Below, in pieces: positions 46,321 through 55,203 of a DNA stretch of 64,000 bases (positions within the stretch are counted from its first letter, which is position 1; each line of letters begins with the position of its first letter). The notes below the pieces were generated by a model. It worked only from the letters and a program-made list of their open reading frames with translations. It ran no database searches and was not told where the DNA came from. This stretch comes from Oxalobacteraceae bacterium CAVE-383 (lineage in GTDB: Bacteria; Pseudomonadota; Gammaproteobacteria; Burkholderiales; Burkholderiaceae_D), in assembly GCA_004134995.1 (NCBI GenBank), contig REGP01000001.1, positions 992,001-1,056,000 of the forward strand. The letters are read 5' to 3'. A program made the translations under genes and the position numbers.

Positions 46321-47481
46321 ATGGGAATGCAGACAATCATGTATATGCAAATCCTCACCAAACAATTCGCATCGCGATACGACCGGCCAAATCCCGATAA
46401 AACGTCAGCTAACGTATCGCAATCGGCGGAGTATTTTTTTGCTGGCCTGGATGATATCGGGATGCCGCGATTCAATACTCGCCAAAGGCTTTCCTCCGCA
46501 AAAGCGGCCAGATCGCTCCTGAGGATAAAACGCAGTATTTCGGCCCTGTCCGCCAATAGGCAGGCGCCCGCTTCGCTCAAGGTCGCGAAAGTGGAAGCAA
46601 TCTCTCTGGCGCAAGCGGCCGTTCGAGATGAGGTCGCGAAAAAATTCGTCCTCGGCACGCATATGCCCGCCATCGCCGCGGCCTGCGAAAAAGCCCACTG
46701 CATCATCAGTTTTCGCGATGCAGGAGAGGCTACCCTGGAAAAATTGGCATTCGGCGCGCCGGCCAAGGGACACGATATTCTGGAGAAAACAATCAAGGAC
46801 GGATCGATCCGTAAAAACTATCCTTCTGCTCAAGCGGATACGATATTGGCGGCGCTAAAAAAGGCGGGTCTATTAGGCTATGTCGGCCATTGGGACAAGC
46901 AAACCGGTGCCTTGCTCGGCATTTACATGGGTCCAGCTCATTCGCTTGACGACCGCGTAAGCGACGGCATCTATAAAATCGACATCACGATGATTGACGA
47001 TGGCGATTCTTACCGAATCGACATGGATAAATTCAATGCCAGCCTTGCGCCATTGACAGCGCAAGAAAACTGGCGGGCGCTGCCGTTCACCGGCGATTAC
47101 GATCTGCACGATATGATCAGTCTCATTGGTCAAAGATCGACCGTTCCGTCCAATTCGCGGGAAGAAAAACGCATCATCAATGCAGTGAACGAGAAAATCG
47201 CCGCAGCAGATCCGCACCGTCGCGGCAAGTCGGTTAAATACAATACAGTTCGGCATGGCCCGCAGGTCTCATACGTCGCTTTTGCGCTGGAACGAAAGGA
47301 AACTATCGTGCCCTCGGTTGCCGCGGCGGATTTCCCGCTTGCGTTTGTTCACAAGGGAGAATGGACGATCGTCAGAAATGCCGAAGAACATCTCGCGTAC
47401 TATCGGAAAATCAAAATGAACATGAAAGCAAGCTGGCTGCCGCAGATACAGACCACGCCTTTTCGCCGCTCCGGCTATTAA
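46321..47481 (+). CDS. ExoY/CyaA/edema-factor-type nucleotidyl cyclase, candidate T3SS effector
   Basis: The 386-residue protein carries, in order, the elements of the class II cyclase toxin domain: CIISFRDAG near 127-135, a Lys pair spaced as in CyaA (KGHDILEK, K149 and K156), LKKAGLLGYVGHW, the metal-binding DxD in LPFTGDYDLHDM (D259, D261), and a VRHGPQ segment (H312) followed by AFVHKGEWTIV. These correspond to CyaA K58/K65, D188/D190 and H298. CyaA H63 is replaced by Leu and N304 by Tyr. It has no signal peptide or RTX repeats, the N-terminal 90 residues are Ser/Gln/Arg-rich, and it lies near the T3SS, all like ExoY. An ATG at 46327 is an alternative start. Confidence 0.8.
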   Translation: MGMQTIMYMQILTKQFASRYDRPNPDKTSANVSQSAEYFFAGLDDIGMPRFNTRQRLSSAKAARSLLRIKRSISALSANRQAPASLKVAKVEAISLAQAAVRDEVAKKFVLGTHMPAIAAACEKAHCIISFRDAGEATLEKLAFGAPAKGHDILEKTIKDGSIRKNYPSAQADTILAALKKAGLLGYVGHWDKQTGALLGIYMGPAHSLDDRVSDGIYKIDITMIDDGDSYRIDMDKFNASLAPLTAQENWRALPFTGDYDLHDMISLIGQRSTVPSNSREEKRIINAVNEKIAAADPHRRGKSVKYNTVRHGPQVSYVAFALERKETIVPSVAAADFPLAFVHKGEWTIVRNAEEHLAYYRKIKMNMKASWLPQIQTTPFRRSGY

Positions 47482-47569
47482 TTAACATTACAAAAATGGC
47501 AAACGGCCGTCCGGATTTTCCAAATCGGGCATACTTCTCTTTTTCCGCAATATTCATCAAGGAGATGTC

Positions 47570-47923
47570 ATGACGATCAAAATATATTTCAATCCCCAAT
47601 GCAGCATGGCGCGCGGCACCCTGGCCTTGCTGCGCGAAGCCGGCATCGAGCCCGAAATCATTGAATATCTGAGCGACACGCCATCGCGCGCAACGCTGAG
47701 TAAATTGATCGCCGACGCCGGTCTGGGCGTGCGCGATGCAATCCGCGCCAAAGAGCCTGTCTACGCCGAACTCGGCCTGGGCGATCCCGCCGTCACCGAC
47801 GCGCAACTGCTGGATGCCATGCTGGCGCATCCGGTCCTGATCAACCGGCCGTTTGTCGTGACACCGCTCGGCACGCGTCTGTGCCGTCCACCGGAAACGC
47901 TGAAGGAAATCCTGCCGGCGTAA
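47570..47923 (+). CDS. arsC: Glutaredoxin-dependent arsenate reductase family protein
   Basis: Reduces arsenate to arsenite. The 117-residue protein has the catalytic loop NPQCSMARGTL (Cys 11) and the C-terminal NRPFVVTPLGTRLCRPPE with the conserved Arg residues of the ArsC family. AAGGAG lies before the ATG. It stands alone without arsB or arsR, so a detoxification operon is not evident here. Confidence 0.9.
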   Translation: MTIKIYFNPQCSMARGTLALLREAGIEPEIIEYLSDTPSRATLSKLIADAGLGVRDAIRAKEPVYAELGLGDPAVTDAQLLDAMLAHPVLINRPFVVTPLGTRLCRPPETLKEILPA

Positions 47924-47955
47924 TCGGGAAGCGCCGCCGCGTACTTGTTTGCGTG

Positions 47956-48852
47956 CTACAAACTGCGCAGGGATTTGCGTCCGGTCTCGACGATGCGCCT
48001 GCAAAGGCTGGCCATGCGCGGCGACTGCACCTTCCAGCTATGCCAATACAATGCCACGTCGGTCGGATGATGCGGCGCCAGATCGACCATTCCGCCACAT
48101 CCCATCGCCGATTCGTTCAACAGCAATTCAGGCACCATGCCATATCCGAGACCATGTTCGATCGCCTGCAGGCGCGGCACCGGTATCGGCAGGTAATGGC
48201 GCGGGAACCCGTCCGGCAACAAACCGAACTGCCGTTTCAGAAAACGCGATTGCAATTCATCTTTGCGGTTATAGGCAATGACCGGCGCCTGCGCCGCGGA
48301 CTGGCGCGTCATCCCTTGCGGGAACCAGCGTTCCTGAAAACCGCGCGAGGCCATCAGCCGATACCGCATCACGCCGATCGGCACCGCGTCGCAACCGCGC
48401 ATCGGGCGCGGCTCGCTGGAGATGCAGCCGATGGTCCGCCCGGCTTCCAGCGATCGGTAGGTATGATCCTGATCATCCACGGTCAGATCGAGAAGCACAT
48501 TTTCCCGCAGCAGGTCTTCCGTCAATTCAGGGAAAAACCAGGTCGATAAAGAGTCCGCATTAACCGCCACCACCGCTGTCCACATGGCGTCATCATGCCC
48601 GTTCAGATCGGCCACGAAATCCGCTTCAAGTTGCGATGCGCGGCGCAAATATTGCAGCAAGCGCACGCCGGCCGGGGTCGGCAGGCAAGGCCGGTTACGC
48701 ACCACCAGCGGCTTGCCGAACTGGCTTTCCAGCGCCCGTATCCGCTGCGATACGGCCGATGCGGTCAAATGCAAACGGCCGGCCGCTTTTTCAAAACTGC
48801 CTGTATCCAATACTGCCAACAGCGCGGTGGCCTGTTTGGCGTTTATATCCAT
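47956..48852 (-). CDS. argP: LysR-family regulator ArgP
   Basis: Lys/Arg-responsive regulator (ArgP, formerly IciA). The 298-residue protein has the helix-turn-helix KAAGRLHLTASAVSQRIRAL and the family-specific start of the effector domain VVAVNADSLSTWFFPEL, which closely tracks E. coli ArgP. Its usual divergent partner, an arginine exporter (argO/lysE), is missing; the gene divergent at 108 bp is an effector-like protein. Confidence 0.9.
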   Translation of the reverse strand: MDINAKQATALLAVLDTGSFEKAAGRLHLTASAVSQRIRALESQFGKPLVVRNRPCLPTPAGVRLLQYLRRASQLEADFVADLNGHDDAMWTAVVAVNADSLSTWFFPELTEDLLRENVLLDLTVDDQDHTYRSLEAGRTIGCISSEPRPMRGCDAVPIGVMRYRLMASRGFQERWFPQGMTRQSAAQAPVIAYNRKDELQSRFLKRQFGLLPDGFPRHYLPIPVPRLQAIEHGLGYGMVPELLLNESAMGCGGMVDLAPHHPTDVALYWHSWKVQSPRMASLCRRIVETGRKSLRSL

Positions 48853-48960
48853 GTGAAAATATTCCCAAAGAAAAACTAATCATAACAAATAAGCTTTTCA
48901 TATCCTTGGATGCACAAGCAGCGCCCAGCATAATGCAGCACTGTTTATTCAGGATACGCA

Positions 48961-50472
48961 ATGATTCCTTCGCCAGCATCAAGACCGCCATCGGGTCCGC
49001 CATCCAATTGTTCGTCGCCGCCTGCCTCCATACGCTCGTCGGCGATTTCCGGACGGCGCCTTCGCACCATATCGGAACCGCCAATTTCCTCATTTGGCCG
49101 CGGAAACAGAACCCACACAACCCCCAGATATCAATACGAAGCCGTGGATAACGACGGTACGCGCTCCTTGTCGACAAGAACCGGCGGCGCATGGCGGAAT
49201 AGTCCAAGGTCATTGAAATCGGCGCCGTCCAAGGCAATTTGGCAAATATCGGGAACGATCCATGTTGCACCGGACGGCATTTCCACCGGCTCGCATTCAC
49301 ATTATTCATCCAATGTAATGCTCGCCGGCGCCCGGCCGCGAGTGGACTCCCATCCGGAGGAGCCTGAGCAATCGACATCTTCAGAATCCGCTTGCAGCGA
49401 TACAGGATCTCAATCTTCCATCGCGAAACAACCCTCGCTGGCGCAGATCGAACTGAGGAACATGGTTCACGGCGTATTCAAGGATATATCCGGGCCGTCG
49501 ACAAATGCCGAAGGTATGAACAGCTTGGCGGACGATGTAAGCAACATGCTCATCGGTCTCGATATCGGTCCCGATGAACTCAAGCAGATAATGAAAAATA
49601 TGAAAAGCGCAGACGACAGAACCGCCCTGTTGATGGGCGGCGCTTCGGCGCTTGGATTTATTGGCGGTGGCCATGCATGGACGAGTATGGCGCCCATGCT
49701 CAAGACCAGGCTCCCCTTTGGCGTTTTACCTTATCTGCCCGGAGCGCTTACGGGTGTTGTCGATCGTCTTCTAAGCAGCGTACTGGCCGATATCCATCCC
49801 GGTTATTACGCATCGCCCGATCCGGCCATGCTGGAGGACGCCATGCTGGATTGCCTGGCGCATCATCAACGTTCTTTGCTCAAGGAATTGATCGATCAGG
49901 CCGGTGCGTTAAGCACGCCATACACCATCCGTAATGTCATCGACTCCATTTCCGCGCCATTCGCAGCGCACTTCGGCCAGACCGAATTGGTTGGAAAAGG
50001 AATAAATGGCATCGGCGGCATCGGCGCAGGCGCCTGGGTACAAGGTCTACGCAACGCAAACGATCTGCAAGACGGTGTAGGACATCATCCCGCGTATTTT
50101 CTTGGGCGCAAAGATTTGAAGCTGCAATTGAAAGAATTGCGCGCGCCATTGCATCGCAAGATTACGCGCGCCATAAACCAGACATGCAAGGGATCCGCCA
50201 ATATTCCCGATATCCTGTTCGATGCATGCAAACGGCTTCTGACGATCGAAAGCATGACGGAAATTTCCCTGCTGGCCCTTGGCTTCGCATGCAACGATTG
50301 GCTTAAGGGAGCGGCGGAGGAAGAATTCAACGACGCATCACTCGAAGCATCCGCATTCATCAAAAATACTACGGGGACGGTTTTCCTTGCCGGGCTATAT
50401 TGCTCTCTCAGTGTTGCCATGACAGGTGCCAGCAAGCTGAAGCAAAGGCTTGTTAATCGGACCAGCAAATAG
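48961..50472 (+). CDS. Candidate T3SS effector with hydrophobic segments, unknown function
   Basis: A 503-residue protein of no family I recognise. The first 60 residues are extremely Pro/Ser-rich with basic residues (MIPSPASRPPSGPPSNCSSP), as in T3SS signals; a polar Ser/Glu linker runs to about 150. Hydrophobic Gly-rich segments lie at about 222-275 (LLMGGASALGFIGGGHAW) and near 478-495 (TVFLAGLYCSLSVAMTG), suggesting membrane insertion. AGGA precedes the ATG. It lies divergent from argP, and its end overlaps the convergent next gene by 20 bp. Effector status is inference. Confidence 0.55.
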   Translation: MIPSPASRPPSGPPSNCSSPPASIRSSAISGRRLRTISEPPISSFGRGNRTHTTPRYQYEAVDNDGTRSLSTRTGGAWRNSPRSLKSAPSKAIWQISGTIHVAPDGISTGSHSHYSSNVMLAGARPRVDSHPEEPEQSTSSESACSDTGSQSSIAKQPSLAQIELRNMVHGVFKDISGPSTNAEGMNSLADDVSNMLIGLDIGPDELKQIMKNMKSADDRTALLMGGASALGFIGGGHAWTSMAPMLKTRLPFGVLPYLPGALTGVVDRLLSSVLADIHPGYYASPDPAMLEDAMLDCLAHHQRSLLKELIDQAGALSTPYTIRNVIDSISAPFAAHFGQTELVGKGINGIGGIGAGAWVQGLRNANDLQDGVGHHPAYFLGRKDLKLQLKELRAPLHRKITRAINQTCKGSANIPDILFDACKRLLTIESMTEISLLALGFACNDWLKGAAEEEFNDASLEASAFIKNTTGTVFLAGLYCSLSVAMTGASKLKQRLVNRTSK

Positions 50473-51196
50473 TGCGTGGAATCCTGAAAATCTGGGATAC
50501 GTCCGAGGCCAGATCGGCAAGGACGATTTGCGCGCCATAATTGCCGCTGCATTTCAATCCAAGCATTGCGCCGGCAAATGCTTTCATATCCAGCGGCAAA
50601 TCCGGACGCAATGACAATCTATCCTGCACGGACTTCATTGCCGGTTCGATCGCAGCCATCAATACCGTCGCCAATGTACAGGAAAATTGTTCATGCAAAA
50701 GCGCAACGGCCTCATCGATCGCGATTTTCAAGCGATGCTCAATCAATGAGGCCAACAGGCTGTTTCCATAGTCCCAAAGCTGTATATTATTTTCGAGCGC
50801 CAATTCCGTCTGACTGAGCATCGCGCGCATCATCAGGCTGATCAATCCAATATGCCGCTGCAGTTTCCCCGCCGCCTCCGCAAGACCGCCATCGCCCGGT
50901 TTGGCCGAATGGCCCGCCTGATGAAACCGCGATTCGGCAATATGCAATGCGGCAAGCAAAGCCATGTGCCTATGTGCGTGGGTGTCGTCCATGCAATAAC
51001 GCAGAACCAATGCATTGCTCTTGCGTACGCCGTTGATTTTTTCAATAACGTCAAGATAGCGCCTGGCGTCATCTTCGCAGTCTGTAATAACGTCGATCAG
51101 ACGCGCATTCCATGCGCTCAAGCCGCTGCCGTCGTCGCAGGCATTTGCTTCCGGGGATCCGCAATATCCACGGCGATGTTCTTTGGCGACGTCCAT
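50453..51196 (-). CDS. Unknown helical protein, paralogue B of a coupled pair
   Basis: A 247-residue, largely helical soluble protein with no known domain. Its C-terminal half (LMAAIEPAMKSVQDRLSLRP) parallels the upstream gene (VMRAVEPEMQKAQNKVLPQ), so the two are tandem duplicates. Its ATG at 51196 overlaps the upstream TAA by one base (TAATG). A longer reading from 51442 lies inside the upstream gene and is rejected. The proximity of T3SS effectors hints at a secretion role, but nothing in the sequence proves it. Confidence 0.55.
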   Translation of the reverse strand: MDVAKEHRRGYCGSPEANACDDGSGLSAWNARLIDVITDCEDDARRYLDVIEKINGVRKSNALVLRYCMDDTHAHRHMALLAALHIAESRFHQAGHSAKPGDGGLAEAAGKLQRHIGLISLMMRAMLSQTELALENNIQLWDYGNSLLASLIEHRLKIAIDEAVALLHEQFSCTLATVLMAAIEPAMKSVQDRLSLRPDLPLDMKAFAGAMLGLKCSGNYGAQIVLADLASDVSQIFRIPRTICWSD

Positions 51197-51936
51197 TATT
51201 GAGATGCCATCGGTTGCGACGCCGGCATCCGGATGCTGGCGGGAACGTTCAGTATCAGGATGATGTGCTTGGCAATCACATGCAACGGCATTTGTGCGAC
51301 GCTCTTCTTCCATTCCATCCGGAAAATGCTGCCGATAAATACACTTTTTTCGAGCGAGTTTGCATGCTGCGGCAATACTTTGTTTTGCGCCTTCTGCATC
51401 TCTGGTTCGACAGCCCGCATGACCGCCCAGGTCAATGAGCAATTGGCGAATATTTGCAGTAAATGTTCCGTGCGAAAGGTCGCCTCCGAAATCACGCGAT
51501 GCAATTCGGCGCCGCCCAACTGCCCATAGCTGCTCGCCTGCTCATCTTCCAGATCGCCGGCATTGACAAATTGCATGTCGAAACTGCGCCGATCCAGAAA
51601 TACCGGCCGCAGATAGCCGCGCATGCATATCAGATCGGATTCGACCTGGTCGGCGGCCTGCACGATTTCCTGGCGCTGCGTGCTGTTGTGCGTGCCCGCT
51701 TGCTCGTTGCGCAATACGCGATGCGCAATATCGATTGCCGTATATAGCGCCAGACAAGCGCGGCTACGTTTATTGAGCAGGCATTTATACGACAGCTTTT
51801 CGCCTCGCACAGCATTGGCCACGAAAGCGCCAATGTGCATTGCATATCGTTTTTTTTCGTCCAGCCGCGCGTCGCTTACCTGCTTTTCGGCATGCGGCGC
51901 TGGTTGCGGGGCTGCGTGTTCAACCACGGTATGCAT
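51196..51936 (-). CDS. Unknown helical protein, paralogue A of a coupled pair
   Basis: A 246-residue helical protein starting MHTVVEHAAPQPAPHAEKQ, paralogous to the next gene along its C-terminal two-thirds (for example ALYTAIDIAHRVLRNEQAG against LLAALHIAESRFHQAGHSA). No signal peptide or transmembrane segment. No good ribosome-binding site is seen. A 165-bp AT-richer gap separates it from ampG. No function assigned. Confidence 0.55.
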   Translation of the reverse strand: MHTVVEHAAPQPAPHAEKQVSDARLDEKKRYAMHIGAFVANAVRGEKLSYKCLLNKRSRACLALYTAIDIAHRVLRNEQAGTHNSTQRQEIVQAADQVESDLICMRGYLRPVFLDRRSFDMQFVNAGDLEDEQASSYGQLGGAELHRVISEATFRTEHLLQIFANCSLTWAVMRAVEPEMQKAQNKVLPQHANSLEKSVFIGSIFRMEWKKSVAQMPLHVIAKHIILILNVPASIRMPASQPMASQ

Positions 51937-52101
51937 GGTTTTGTAAAGGCATCTGAGGAATCATGAAGAGAAGCCAAATTGATTAATCCGGCGCTCATTC
52001 TCTTTTGATTCGAAGTTGCCGTAAATGAGGCCAATCTCAATAAAAGTTAAGATAAATCCCAAACTTATTAATGGCCGCAGACGACATGATCCACCGGGCG
52101 C

Positions 52102-53436
52102 TCATTTCCCATCTTCCCGTCCATCTCTGGCCGTGTGCATTCTCGAAGCCAGCCATACCAGTATCACCACCGGCACGCCCAGCAATGCCGTCGCAATGAA
52201 GAAATTGCTATAGCCGAACTTATCCACATAGCTGCCGGAATAACCGGCCAGGAATTTTGGCAGCAACAACATGATGGAACTGAATATGGCGTACTGGGTC
52301 GCCGAATAGTTGATATTGGTGAGACTGGACAGATACGCGATGAATGCGGCACTGGCGATGCCGCTGGATAAATTATCGGCCGATATAACGAATATCAGCG
52401 CGTTGACATCGTGCCCATGGCCGGCCAGCCAGGAAAACAGCACGTTGCTTGCCGCACTCAAAACTGCGCCGAGCATGAGTACCCGCATCACCCCAATGCG
52501 CATTGACAGCGCGCCGCCGATGAAAGCGCCGGCCAATGTCATGACGACGCCGTAAATTTTGCTGACGCTGGCGACCTCGATTTTGGTATAACCCATATCG
52601 ACATAAAACGGATTGGCCATGATGCCCATCACCACGTCGCTGACGCGATAGACCGCGATCAAAGACAGCACCAGCACCGCTTGCCATTTATAACGCGAAA
52701 AAAATTCGGAAAATGGCCCGATCAAGGTGCTGCGCGCCCATTCACGCAAATTCCTGGCCGGGGGCAGCGCGATGCGCACCGGTTCTTTTGAAAACACTAC
52801 CGTCACCATTCCCGCCAGCATCGAAATCGCCATGATCAGATAAGCAGCCTGCCACGCACCGTGCTGATAGCCGGCTGTTCCGCTGACCTCCGCGCTTGCG
52901 GCGATCCACAGCACGCCGGCACCGGCCCAGATCATGGCCAAACGATAGCCGGTCTGATAGGCTGCCGCCATGGCGGCCTGCCGATCGACATCGGCCGATT
53001 CGATGCGCAAGGCATCCAGGGCGATGTCTTGCGTCGCGGAGCCGAACGCCACCATCAGCGCGCACCATACCATCGGTTCCAAGGCCTGTTTCGGATCATG
53101 CAGCGCCATGCCGACCAGGCCGCCGGCAATCAGCGATTGCGCAAACAGCATCCAACTGCGGCGCCGGCCCATCAAGCGCGTCAGAAACGGTATCGGCAAG
53201 CGGTCGACCAGCGGCGCCCATACCCACTTGAAGCCGTACACCAGGCCTATCCAGCTTAAATAGCCAATTGTCGTACGCTCGATGCCGGCCTCGCGCAGCC
53301 AAAAACTGAGCGTCCCCAATACCAGCATCAGAGGCAGACCCGCCGAAAAACCGAGAACGAACATCCTCAAGGTCGGCACTTCCAGATAAACCTTGACGGT
53401 ATCGGCCCAGGAGCGGCGGATGCTCTCTTCCTGCAT
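52102..53436 (-). CDS. ampG: Muropeptide MFS permease AmpG
   Basis: Imports GlcNAc-anhydroMurNAc peptides for cell-wall recycling. The 444-residue protein has about twelve to fourteen hydrophobic segments and AmpG signatures: LGFSAGLPLMLVLGTLSFWL, IGLVYGFKWVWAPLVDRLP and GSATQDIALDALRIE. It is followed downstream by nothing on its strand for 165 bp, and preceded by an AmiD-like amidase gene, a sensible functional pair. Confidence 0.93.
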   Translation of the reverse strand: MQEESIRRSWADTVKVYLEVPTLRMFVLGFSAGLPLMLVLGTLSFWLREAGIERTTIGYLSWIGLVYGFKWVWAPLVDRLPIPFLTRLMGRRRSWMLFAQSLIAGGLVGMALHDPKQALEPMVWCALMVAFGSATQDIALDALRIESADVDRQAAMAAAYQTGYRLAMIWAGAGVLWIAASAEVSGTAGYQHGAWQAAYLIMAISMLAGMVTVVFSKEPVRIALPPARNLREWARSTLIGPFSEFFSRYKWQAVLVLSLIAVYRVSDVVMGIMANPFYVDMGYTKIEVASVSKIYGVVMTLAGAFIGGALSMRIGVMRVLMLGAVLSAASNVLFSWLAGHGHDVNALIFVISADNLSSGIASAAFIAYLSSLTNINYSATQYAIFSSIMLLLPKFLAGYSGSYVDKFGYSNFFIATALLGVPVVILVWLASRMHTARDGREDGK

Positions 53437-53499
53437 GGTTATCCTTTGCGGTAAATTTTATAAATTCTTCTATTTTACGCGCAGTCACTGGGAATATTG

Positions 53500-54378
53500 T
53501 CAGTCGCCGACATGATCGCCGCTTTGCAACAGCGAATGATATTTTTCAAGCAGCGCGGCGGCGATCGCGCCGGTCTCGGCGTCGGCGGCGCCGCCATAAT
53601 CGGATGGACGGAAATGCATTTGAAATGCCGACAATACCTGAACCGTCTGCGGATCCAGCACGCCGCTCAAGGGGGCGTCGTAGCCGTATTGCCGCAGCTG
53701 GGCCTGCAGCAAGCCGATATTGTCGACCTGCTGATGCGGATCGCGTCCGGCAAGATAGCGGTCTACCGTGGCGGCATCCGGCCAGGCGCCGATCCCGGCC
53801 GCAGCCAATTCTTTCCAGGGAAACAGCGGGCCGGGATCCGATTTTCGGGATGGCGCGATATCGCTGTGTCCCAGCACGTCGATCGGCTCGATGCCATAGC
53901 GCGCGATCACGTCGGAAGCGAGTCGTTTGATGATGGCGATTTGAAATGGCGTATAGGCTTGCCAGACCGTTCCTTGCGGCGTCTCTGTCGGTCCCTGATT
54001 GACAATTTCGATGCCGATGGAGGAATCGTTTATATTCGTGCGGCCTTGCCAGTAACTGGCGCCGGCATGCCAGGCGCGCAACTGTTCGGGCACCAATTGC
54101 AAAACGACCGGCCGCGATTCGGTTTCCTCTTGCGGCACCAGATAATGCGCGCTGACAGGACCACGGCTCAATTGATAAAGCGCCCGGTCGAACGATCCGA
54201 CGGTGTAGTGCAGGATCAGATGCTTGATCCTGCTGTCGACGCTCACCGCGCTGTGGCTGCTGTCTACGAGATAACCGCCTCTATCCTGCAATGACGTGGT
54301 TGAACATGCGCTGAGAAAAAGGCTTAAAGCCGATATCAGGCATATCAGCCGGTATCCCCGTATTATTTGCTTCGTCAC
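53500..54378 (-). CDS. amiD: AmiD-like N-acetylmuramoyl-L-alanine amidase lipoprotein
   Basis: Cleaves the MurNAc-L-Ala bond. A lipoprotein signal peptide (LISALSLFLSACST, lipobox LSAC) is followed by an Amidase_2 domain with zinc ligands in HLILHYTV, and LGHSDIAPSRKSDPGPLFPW near the C-terminal side, then a peptidoglycan-binding-like domain (LLQAQLRQYGYDAPLSGVLD). The start is GTG at 54378 because GGAGG lies five bases before it. Outer-membrane location follows from the lipobox (inference). Confidence 0.9.
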   Translation of the reverse strand: MTKQIIRGYRLICLISALSLFLSACSTTSLQDRGGYLVDSSHSAVSVDSRIKHLILHYTVGSFDRALYQLSRGPVSAHYLVPQEETESRPVVLQLVPEQLRAWHAGASYWQGRTNINDSSIGIEIVNQGPTETPQGTVWQAYTPFQIAIIKRLASDVIARYGIEPIDVLGHSDIAPSRKSDPGPLFPWKELAAAGIGAWPDAATVDRYLAGRDPHQQVDNIGLLQAQLRQYGYDAPLSGVLDPQTVQVLSAFQMHFRPSDYGGAADAETGAIAAALLEKYHSLLQSGDHVGD

Positions 54379-54405
54379 CTTCCCCTCCCAAATTAGGCAG
54401 CGCGT

Positions 54406-55170
54406 CTAGCATAACATCCGCGCCCTTAATTTTTTTCGCAGGGTCTGCCCGGGATCCAGAACATGCAGGTAAGCGTCGATGCCGCCATAGCGGCCATCGA
54501 GATAATCCAGCATGCCCCGCATGGTTGATGGCTCGGAGGAAAACAAGGATATGAACGACTGCCTGTCGGCGCCTTTGCATCCATCGATGCGGCCGGCTGC
54601 AAATTTGGCCAGCATACTCTGCCGAATTCCATCGATCCTGCCGCTGGTCAATGCATAGTCGGCGATGATGTCGTCCTTCGAGGCGCCCACCGCGGCCAAC
54701 AGCAACGCGGCCAGCACACCGGTTCTGTCTTTTCCGACGGTACAGTGAAACAGCACGGCGCCCGGTTCCGCGTCCGCGATGGCAGACAGCGCCGCGTACA
54801 GGGCCTGCTGGCGCTCGGTCAACACCTCGCAATAAAGTTCGAGCAGTACGTCGTCCACCTTTGCCGCGCGGGCGAGATGTGCGCGCAAATCCAGATGTGC
54901 GAACAAAGGCACATGGTTATAGTGCACTGAACCATGTATACGGAATGGATTTGGGTGGCGGGCAATTTCGCTGGCGTCGCGCAGGTCGACTACCTTGGTA
55001 AGACCGGCTTCCACCAATGCGCTCATATCGTTGCTCTGCAGCGCATGCGGCGAGTCGCTGCGCAGCACCTGCCCCCAGCGGGTGCTGCCGCCATCGGCAA
55101 CGGGATAGCCGCCGAGATCGCGCAAATTGCAAACACCGCCCAAAGTGATATGTCGTTTGCCAAAAGGCAT
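54406..55170 (-). CDS. Tyrosine phosphatase family protein (Y_phosphatase3)
   Basis: A 254-residue dual-specificity-like phosphatase. The P-loop HCTVGKDRTG holds the catalytic Cys and Arg (CX5R). NLRDLGGY at the N-terminus and VVDLRDASE are typical of bacterial Y_phosphatase3 members such as LipA. No signal peptide and no T3SS-like N-terminus, so a housekeeping role is more likely than effector function. It lies 27 bp before amiD on the same strand. Confidence 0.88.
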   Translation of the reverse strand: MPFGKRHITLGGVCNLRDLGGYPVADGGSTRWGQVLRSDSPHALQSNDMSALVEAGLTKVVDLRDASEIARHPNPFRIHGSVHYNHVPLFAHLDLRAHLARAAKVDDVLLELYCEVLTERQQALYAALSAIADAEPGAVLFHCTVGKDRTGVLAALLLAAVGASKDDIIADYALTSGRIDGIRQSMLAKFAAGRIDGCKGADRQSFISLFSSEPSTMRGMLDYLDGRYGGIDAYLHVLDPGQTLRKKLRARMLC

Positions 55171-55203
55171 GAGGCGACTCCAATATGGATAACGATTGTT
55201 ATT

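Noticed and set aside
54406..55170. Tyrosine phosphatase as a T3SS effector
   Set aside because: No disordered N-terminal leader, GC-rich like the host genes, and placed in an operon with amiD; a housekeeping role is simpler.
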